Of a DNA stretch of 64,000 nucleotides, positions 57,820-64,000 are shown piece by piece. The stretch's first letter is position 1. Each line of letters opens with the position of its first letter. The notes under the pieces were generated by a model that saw only the letters and a list, made by a program, of their open reading frames with translations, did no database searches and was not told where the DNA came from. A program made the translations under genes and the position numbers. Source of the stretch: Imbricaverruca yamaguchii (Eukaryota; Arthropoda; Thecostraca; Neoverrucidae); NCBI GenBank assembly GCA_034440575.1, contig JAOTOL010001521.1:735501-799500 (forward strand), in the 5' to 3' direction.

Positions 57820-59380
57820 GGATTACAGCTCAGGCGGACATGTGGGATGGGTGCGGATGGCGGGGGTTGATCCGCCCGAGCCGTCCGGCCGATCGGTGAC
57901 CTTGGCAAGGTAACGGCGGTCAGCCACTGTTGTGGGGGATGCCCGACCGCTGGAATGTGTTGGTCGGGTCACGTGGCCGCCGGCTGGCACAGCACCCGCC
58001 CGGCATGGTCGACGGTCCACCGAATTTCCCTGCAGCTGAATGGCTGCGGAATTTTTTTTGTGTTGGAAGTGGTGTGGAGCTAAGTGGTCTTTGTGTTGGG
58101 AGCGAGGATGCTTTGTGTCGTTGTGGTCAGTGGTGTGAGTTTGTTTAAGTGCAGCCAAGTCGGGAATGATGTTCGTTTGCATCGAAGTAGAAGTGGTGTT
58201 GACGTGAGAGGTAGGGGAGCAATGCTGGTCGCCTGTGCGTACGTTTTGGTGGAAGGGGAAGTGGCCTTGACAGGCCGCGGGGCCTGCGGGTAGGATACCC
58301 CGGTTGTGACTTTTGCTGCGCAGATCTCCTCCCCTTTGCGCCAAACTTGACATGTGGTGATGTGTTCGGCCGGTCGGATGTGTCACAATTGAGACAGTGA
58401 GCTGGTTTGGAGAAGGCGGATTCGGGATGAGGTGTCCTACCGCACTTGGGGCATCGTCCTGGCCTGCGGCATGTTTTGCTGCCATGGCCAAAGCGCTGGC
58501 AGAGAAAACACCGGCGATGATTGGGGATAAAGACTCAGGCTCGGTATCGAAGGTAGCCGGCGAGAAGGGTCTTGGGAAGAGTTGAAAGCGTTGAAGCTAA
58601 AGACTAGGAGACTCGTATCACGTTTGTGGCCATCTTTGAAGGATGTAATGCGGCGGGCGTGGGTCACCCCTCCAGCCTGAGCTCCGCGTGAATATCTTCC
58701 CCAGACATGAATTGGAGTTCCGGGGCGAAAACGGTCCCCTTGGTGGCGTTCCGGTTGGAGTGGAGAGTGATCGTACCAAATTTTCTACAAAATGTTGTGG
58801 TGCCGAGGAGGGCTTTCGTTTGGTTTCGAGTTTGGGTTTTAATGACTAAGGTTCCGTTGGGGAGGGCTTCAATGTCGTGATTATCTATCAAGCAGATGGC
58901 GAGAAGTTGTTTAGTAAGTCGGAAAACGTTGACACGGCATAGGGAAATGGCTTCCTCGACAGACTTGACGACGATGTACGAGACAGCACTGTCGAGGTAG
59001 GGTTTGGCAGGGGCTGGGTTTGAAGGGCGTGGTCTGGTTCAAGCGTGGGTCAGCGTCGTGGAGAGTGATTGTTTCGTCAGGATTGCGAGGCGTGGTCGTG
59101 GTCTCGGGACTAGCAGGGATGGCGAGGCACAAAGGGCTTCTGTGGCATCATCGAGGAGAATAGTTCAATGCGGGTCTTCAACGGTTGTATTGAGAGATGG
59201 GGCACCAAGGACCGAGTGCGAGGTCACGCGACGGTCGTTTTGTGTGGTCAGAGGCGGGAATTCTGAGTCTGAGTCCGTTGGCGAGCGTTGGCTGGAGTCA
59301 TTTTCCCGTGGATTCCCATCGCGGGAAAAAGCCCTATTTGATGTGATTAAAAAATACGAATGACAAAAACACAGGGAACG
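57820..59380 (-). pseudogene. Non-LTR retrotransposon ORF1 (Jockey-like), several frameshifts, ORF2 missing
   Basis: Minus-strand pieces in order: IVVKSVEEAISLCRVN, DIEALPNGTLVIKTQTRNQ, GTVFAPELQFMSGEDI and EGVTHARRITSFKDGHKRDTS. After a shift comes a zinc knuckle CFLCQRFGHGSKTC (C-x2-C-x4-H-x4-C) and CPKCG...CLNC, then EEICAAKVTTGVSYPQA and a Pro/Thr-rich tail ending near 57823. This is the usual layout of arthropod Jockey-clade ORF1, a nucleic-acid chaperone coating the element RNA. At least three frame changes are needed. The tail is homologous to 7410-8010. No ORF2 follows on the minus strand. Confidence 0.75.
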
Positions 59381-59832
59381 GATGTACGACCACGGAAAAA
59401 AGATCGCGTGGGGTGGCGGGTGTCACCCCTAGAAATGAACGAAAAGAGCGATGGTGTGACCAAATGAAAAGGAAAAATATGGAGCTGCGAAAACAGCAGC
59501 TAGTTAAGCCAGTTAGCAGATCTGAGTGTGCAGATAGCTTCGGCAGCACGCAAGTTGTGGTCGAATAGTTCTGATGCGAGCAGATAGTATCGAATACTCC
59601 ATGCTCAGGTGTCGTTACTTTTTGATAGACTGGCTTTACAGAATCGGAGTCAGTTCTACGTGCAAGCTAGTTGCATTGATCCTGAACCCATCTCCCCATG
59701 GAGAAAGTCCAGCCTTATGGCACAGCCTGGTGAGAGTTTAGCGTGCCCACCTAGAGGACACACACGCCTGGTACCTGCGCACCTGACCTTGCCTGGCCAG
59801 TGGACAGCTGATCAGCAGAGCCTGAGGCGTTA

Positions 59833-59911
59833 ATAGCGAGCACGCGAAACGATTCGATCCTGCTGCGCTAAAGCAGGCTAGCGCTCCATTCTCTGAGCTA
59901 GCAGAACTAAC
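59833..59911 (-). other. tRNA-like sequence, arm-2 copy
   Basis: On the minus strand: GCTAGCTCAGAGAATGGAGC (D arm), GCGCTA/TAGCGC flanking an anticodon-like loop with CTGCTT, then GGATCGAATCG as T-arm/B box. Loop sizes deviate and the acceptor does not pair, so it is a pseudo-tRNA or SINE head rather than a gene. Counterpart at 21573. Confidence 0.5.
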
Positions 59912-60396
59912 CGGTGTGTACAAACGCATTTCTCAAGTAGTCGTCGTTAATCGCATTGGTGATAATAAATAACGTGTGTGATGACTCAATGGAAAGCATT
60001 TGCATGGCTAGCAATTTTGGCACATATGAACAGCCATGCCCCGGGATCAATCACGTCACGACTCAATTCTTAATAAGACCATGGCATGTCTGATGGTGGA
60101 AGGTTCGGATTGGAAACCTGCAGTTCCCCCACCTTCTTGCTCTAAACATATGTGAACTACTCTCCTAGTACTTTATATTTTCAAATTCATATAGGCGAAA
60201 TTACGCGGTTAGTCACCCTTCAATGCTGATCACTGGATAGCTCATGCCAGCGCCTCCCGATCGTAACAAATCACACAGCTAAAAATGTTACAATGAAGAA
60301 AACACGTCTGGCAACACAAACCGACGATCACGGGGATCCACGCATTAGTCACATATATTCATTCGTCCCTCCCTGGCAACAACCTTGAGCACATGC

Positions 60397-60584
60397 AAAA
60401 TAAGAACCTTGGGTTCTTTTACGACGCATTCAACCGCTAGTTTATATAACGTCATCAACTTCTCACGCCGATTGGTCGCGAGTTGACTCCAAAAACGGCA
60501 TCGGTTGTGAGATCCGAACGCACAATCTTGCGATCAAGTGTCCAACACTACCAACTGAGCTACTGCGGCCCCTTTTAATACTAC
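60397..60584 (-). mobile_element. tRNA-headed SINE-like insertion specific to duplication arm 2
   Basis: Arm 1 runs uninterrupted from GTAACGTGTG into CACATGTTCA..GTTGTCAGGG, whereas here about 190 bp intervene. The insert (minus strand) starts near a tRNA-like block, GGCCGCAGTAGCTCAGTTGG (A box), an anticodon-arm-like CTTGATCGCAAG, and GTGCGTTCGGATCTCAC (T arm/B box; one stem mismatch), spanning 60572-60502. It ends with a small hairpin AAAGAACCC/AAGGTTCTT and short T-rich sequence. Acceptor pairing is absent. Presence in one arm only dates the insertion after the duplication, unless arm 1 lost it precisely. Confidence 0.7.
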
Positions 60585-60614
60585 CACACGTTACAAAAGC
60601 CATGTGATCGGAAT

Positions 60615-62615
60615 TTACAGGAGATTTCGACAGTAGCAGAAACGTTTTTCGTCAAAATGATGCTCCAGGCAGTCACTTTGACCCTTATATACATCGAGTC
60701 GCGACACGTCAACGACACTAATCTGGTCACCCCGCACACGCACAGTCGCCTCGAACTCTGCCCGACCGGGCACCGTCAACAGCTGGACGACGTACTCGTC
60801 GTACGGCTCGCGAGTATAACTCGTGTCTTGCTCATTGTACTGTTTCTGCGCCCTCTGGTGGAACGCGCCGGTGACGCTCAGCAGGCTGAGGTGGGCGCAC
60901 AGCTCGCGCACATCCTGTAGTTTCACTTCGTTGATGTGACGGACAATGACGAGGGCGCCGGACCGGATGGCGGCCATGTCGACAGCCACCGGGTTTCGAG
61001 CGAGGCACACGCACCAGTGGTGGCTGATGCCGGCTGAATCGCACGACCGGTTGTCCGGCACCGGCCGGAACAGACTGACGCCGCTGTTGTTGACGGCCGG
61101 CAGGCTGACGCCGCCGGCGTCGCGCAGCAGGTCGCGCAGCATCTCGTGCGCGTCGTAGAACGTGGTTAGGCGGCGCGAGTTGGCGCGCAGGCTGGCCACG
61201 CGTTGAGGGTGGCGCGACGAATACCAGGGCGGCAGCAGCACGTAGAAGAACGGCATGCGAGATTCGTAACCGCCAAGCTCGTACCGCATCACTGGACCGA
61301 ACCTCATGCCGTGGTCGCTGAAAAAGATCATGATGGACGAGTTGTAGTGCTCTGATTGTCGGTACCACTTGAAGAATGTGACAAGCCGATCCTGCATGTT
61401 CTTGATAAATGTTAGAGGTCCTTCGTGGCTGACGGCGCTGCTGAAGAGGAGGCCAAACTGAGGTGCTGAGGTTTCCACGGTCATGAAGTCTTCTAGCCAC
61501 TTGAGCTGGAAATCTATTTGCGGCCGTTGGTTGACGCAAAGTGTTCTTCGGCTTTTTACATACTTGGAATCCTCAATGGCCCTAAACAGTGGCCTAAGGT
61601 AAAAGTCAGTAGGCGTGACAAAAAAACCTTTCTTTTTGTAGTTAAATGTAGCCAATGCTGGTCCATCCTCGTTGAACATGGTGACATACCCCAACTGGGA
61701 GAATGTTTTCCAAATAAACGGAACGCCGTCGAAGGGTTGTAATCGAAGGGATTGGTTCCGCGCCAATTGTCCATCACTGTGGCCAGCCAGAAATGGCAAC
61801 ATATTGGGGAAGGTGTTCACGCCCACCTTGGTCAATCCTAACATTGGTATAGCATTGAAGTCATGGGATATAATCTTTTCAAGGTCCGGCATATAACGTT
61901 TGAAATTCAGACGTGAAATAGAGTCGAGGCCGATGAGATACACGTTCAAATTATCACGTGTGCGACTAGCATTAAATGCCGCGGGCCCTCGCTTACCCAC
62001 TTTAGGAAATATGAACGCTTTGAAGTCCTCGTGGATAATCTTGGAAATGTTGCTTTGGCAGGAGCATCTAACTTGTATGAATTCATCGTTGACGTTTAGG
62101 CTTGTCTCCTCTCCAAAGCAGACTGATTTGTTGCCAAACTGATACCTGTCATCAGACTTTCCTTCAGACGCTCGTGATACTCTTCGGTAGCAGCATTCAA
62201 TATTACAAAATTGCTTTGCAGATGCACTCTTGTGCATGAATATTCTATGTCCGTTCTGCTCTATTCGCACCATGTATTCTTTCTTGCAGCCAGGAAATCG
62301 ACGTTCTTTCGCAAGCAAAGCAGCGAGGCTCCCATCCCACGGGTGGTAATCTGGTATCCGGCAAGAACTTGAGTCCACCAGCCATCCATCAATTTTGGGG
62401 TATTTGGCTTCGCTATGTTCCGAAGGAGGCCTGTACCTTTTTCCTTTACTTTCCTCTCCTTTTGTATCCCACGATTGTGTCCACATTATGCATAGAAGTA
62501 GCACGATAGATAAACCACACTGAAATTTTCGGCTACTCACGATGGATGAGCGCAGCTTACGCACAGCATTTCTCACCACGAGAATACCCGGAACGTTTGT
62601 CTTGCTCATGGCCAT
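60615..62615 (-). CDS. DUF229 family protein, copy 2
   Basis: 666 residues, the same length as copy 1, one exon, no frameshift or stop, about nine residues in ten identical by eye. The start ATG (62615) has the context AAGATGGC. The same layout is seen: hydrophobic anchor (LSIVLLLCIMW), GLDSISRLNF, FNEDGP, FFSDHGMRFG and the C-terminal FCYC. Differences concentrate in the N-terminal 400 residues (e.g. SDGQLARNQS for SMDQLMKNQS), while 60981-61190 is base-for-base identical to copy 1. Both copies keep the predicted metal ligands, so both may be functional. The sequence just upstream has CTACAG where copy 1 has CTACAT, leaving open a 5'-UTR splice acceptor in this copy only. Confidence 0.9.
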   Translation of the reverse strand: MAMSKTNVPGILVVRNAVRKLRSSIVSSRKFQCGLSIVLLLCIMWTQSWDTKGEESKGKRYRPPSEHSEAKYPKIDGWLVDSSSCRIPDYHPWDGSLAALLAKERRFPGCKKEYMVRIEQNGHRIFMHKSASAKQFCNIECCYRRVSRASEGKSDDRYQFGNKSVCFGEETSLNVNDEFIQVRCSCQSNISKIIHEDFKAFIFPKVGKRGPAAFNASRTRDNLNVYLIGLDSISRLNFKRYMPDLEKIISHDFNAIPMLGLTKVGVNTFPNMLPFLAGHSDGQLARNQSLRLQPFDGVPFIWKTFSQLGYVTMFNEDGPALATFNYKKKGFFVTPTDFYLRPLFRAIEDSKYVKSRRTLCVNQRPQIDFQLKWLEDFMTVETSAPQFGLLFSSAVSHEGPLTFIKNMQDRLVTFFKWYRQSEHYNSSIMIFFSDHGMRFGPVMRYELGGYESRMPFFYVLLPPWYSSRHPQRVASLRANSRRLTTFYDAHEMLRDLLRDAGGVSLPAVNNSGVSLFRPVPDNRSCDSAGISHHWCVCLARNPVAVDMAAIRSGALVIVRHINEVKLQDVRELCAHLSLLSVTGAFHQRAQKQYNEQDTSYTREPYDEYVVQLLTVPGRAEFEATVRVRGDQISVVDVSRLDVYKGQSDCLEHHFDEKRFCYCRNLL

Positions 62616-62959
62616 CTTGGTGTATGCTGTAGAAGAAAACTGCTTGTTATAAAGAATGGATCCGGAAAAAAATATCTAACCAGCGTGCCTGAAGTAGAGA
62701 GATACCTGCGTCACCTGGGCAAGAAACTATCGTAAATCACCTTCAACATTTTCGCATTTCTTCGTCATCGACGTGGACGGAGAGTTGTTTTGCGTAACAC
62801 TAAATGATTCTTCTCGGCAAAGCTGGAATGCTTTCACTAATGCTTTACCAGCATACACATTAAGACACAAATTAAAATGAACGCTGATTAGTGCCGTGCC
62901 GAATGGGGTGGCAATGTGTCAGTCGACATCTACCCCGAACCCCACACCAATCACACCCT

Positions 62960-64000
62960 CATGCTAGGAGATTGTGGGTCCCACAGAATCGCGCCGGGGG
63001 TGGAACAAATTGCGCCGGATCCCCTACCATTTCGCTGGTGCCCCCAAAACTAGCAGCGGGCTCCTGAAAATGGTGCTGGCGGCTTGAAAAGGTGGGACCG
63101 GGGTACGTCGAAATGGCGTTGGGCCGTTTAATAAGTGGCACCGGGCTCTTGAAGATCGCGCTGGGGTCCCAAAAGGTCGGACAGAGCCTCTTGCACTTAC
63201 GCTTTGGGCACAAAATGTCGGGCTGATTCCCCTGAAAAGCATGTTTGGATGTCAAGGAGCCTCGCCATGGTCCGTAAGAATGATGCTTGGGATATGAAGA
63301 ATAGAAGTGCTTCCCCTTGAAAACTACGCTGAGAGCTGAAAAGCTGAGGACGGTGCTCTTAAACATCGCACTTGAGCTCCATAAAAGTGACAGAGGTGCA
63401 TCTGAAAATTATACTGGGCCCTACAAAGTCGCATCGGGATTCATGAAAAGCACGCCGAGTATCCCGAAGGGTCGGACCGGACCTGGACGACTGAAAATGA
63501 CACTGGAGGCTCAACATGTTGCACTAGGGCCATAAAAGTCTTATCGGAACCCCTATCCCAGCCCCCGAAAAAAAATGAAGCCCGGGCGCCGAAGAAAATC
63601 CGCACGCGTTTAATCACTAGCTGGTGGCAGTAATCGGCCAATATCCCCAAAACGCTTCGGACGCCCCAAAACGTGTCGAGGCCGCGAAAACTCACTCCAG
63701 GATAACAACAAATGACGCGGTGGTCCAAAAATCGCACTTGTGACCTTAAGAAAACGTGTCTTGTACTCTGAATACCATGCTGAGGCACAAGGGGTCGCGC
63801 CAGGCCCCAAAAGACTGAGCTGGCCCTCAAAACCCGATTCCTACCTGGAATATCGCCTCGTGGCCTGTAAAATCGAGTTTAAAAAATCCCAGAAAACGCA
63901 TCGGTCCCCGCAAAAGTAGAGTGTCAAGGCACATAATATAATCGCACTGATATCACGTAGAATCGCACGGGGACCACGACGAATGGGGGATGGGGGAGCA
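62960..64000 (-). repeat. Diverged ~21-bp repeat array, array 3 (runs off the window)
   Basis: Plus-strand units such as GAAAATGGTGCTGGCGGC, GAAGATCGCGCTGGGGTCC and CAAAAGGTCGGACAGAG continue to the window end. Orientation is as array 2 and the complement of array 1, placing it in the same position relative to DUF229 copy 2 as array 1 is to copy 1. Confidence 0.72.

Larger units (their letters stand above)
59690..62950 (-). repeat. Inverted segmental duplication, arm 2 (partner 18790-21850)
   Basis: Reverse-complemented, it aligns with arm 1 from the array edge (TTGCCACCCCATTCGGCACG) through the gene to a tRNA-like segment and the CCACTGGCCAGGCAAGGTCAGG block. The main structural difference is the ~190-bp insertion at 60397-60584. 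Confidence 0.85.

Noticed and set aside
60502..60572. Functional tRNA gene
   Set aside because: A and B boxes are present, but the acceptor does not pair and the T stem has a mismatch; better explained as the head of a SINE-like insertion.

Overview
The window is eukaryotic, very probably from an arthropod-like invertebrate. It has long non-coding stretches, many micro- and minisatellites, TTAA-flanked MITEs, tRNA-derived SINE-like copies, non-LTR and LTR retrotransposons, and two intronless copies of a DUF229 (phosphatase/sulfatase-fold) gene, a family expanded in animals. The species cannot be fixed from the sequence. There are no bacterial operons, ribosome binding sites or CRISPR arrays. 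The only good candidates for host protein genes are the two DUF229 copies; nearly everything else recognisable is mobile or repetitive DNA.

Layout. 1-600 is a dispersed repeat, seen again at 23.2-24.3 kb. 905-6386 is an almost pristine Ty3/Gypsy element: 191-bp LTRs differing at one base, a tRNA-Ser-type primer site, a 5-bp target duplication, and one in-frame amber stop inside the protease. 6.6-7.2 kb is a ~177-bp tandem repeat. 7.3-8.06 kb is the 5' half of a Jockey-like non-LTR element, cut at the start of ORF2 by a 4-kb TTAA-flanked element (8058-12110). That element carries a second, nested element with ~640-bp inverted repeats (8719-11933) that holds exon 1 of an uncharacterised transposase family. 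A fragment matching exon 2 of the same family sits 33 kb away at 43.19-44.39 kb. 12.9-13.8 kb is the 3' end of another non-LTR element (RNase H). 16-18.8, 26.4-29 and 63-64 kb are long arrays of a strongly diverged ~21-bp repeat.

The DUF229 genes lie at 19.07-21.07 kb (+) and 60.6-62.6 kb (-). They are an inverted segmental duplication that includes flanking DNA, the edge of the ~21-bp array and a tRNA-like sequence. Only the second copy carries a ~190-bp tRNA-headed insertion. The coding copies share a 210-bp perfectly identical GC-rich tract, which suggests gene conversion.

22-42 kb is mostly non-coding: 15-bp minisatellites, SINE copies, a CR1-like remnant, a 1-kb-spaced duplication and a 93-bp tandem repeat. 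42.58-43.18 kb is an extreme homopolymer block that is probably an assembly artefact. 45.6-56.3 kb is a nest of MITEs of two TTAA-type families, some back to back, plus a 52-bp minisatellite. 57.8-59.4 kb is a broken non-LTR ORF1.
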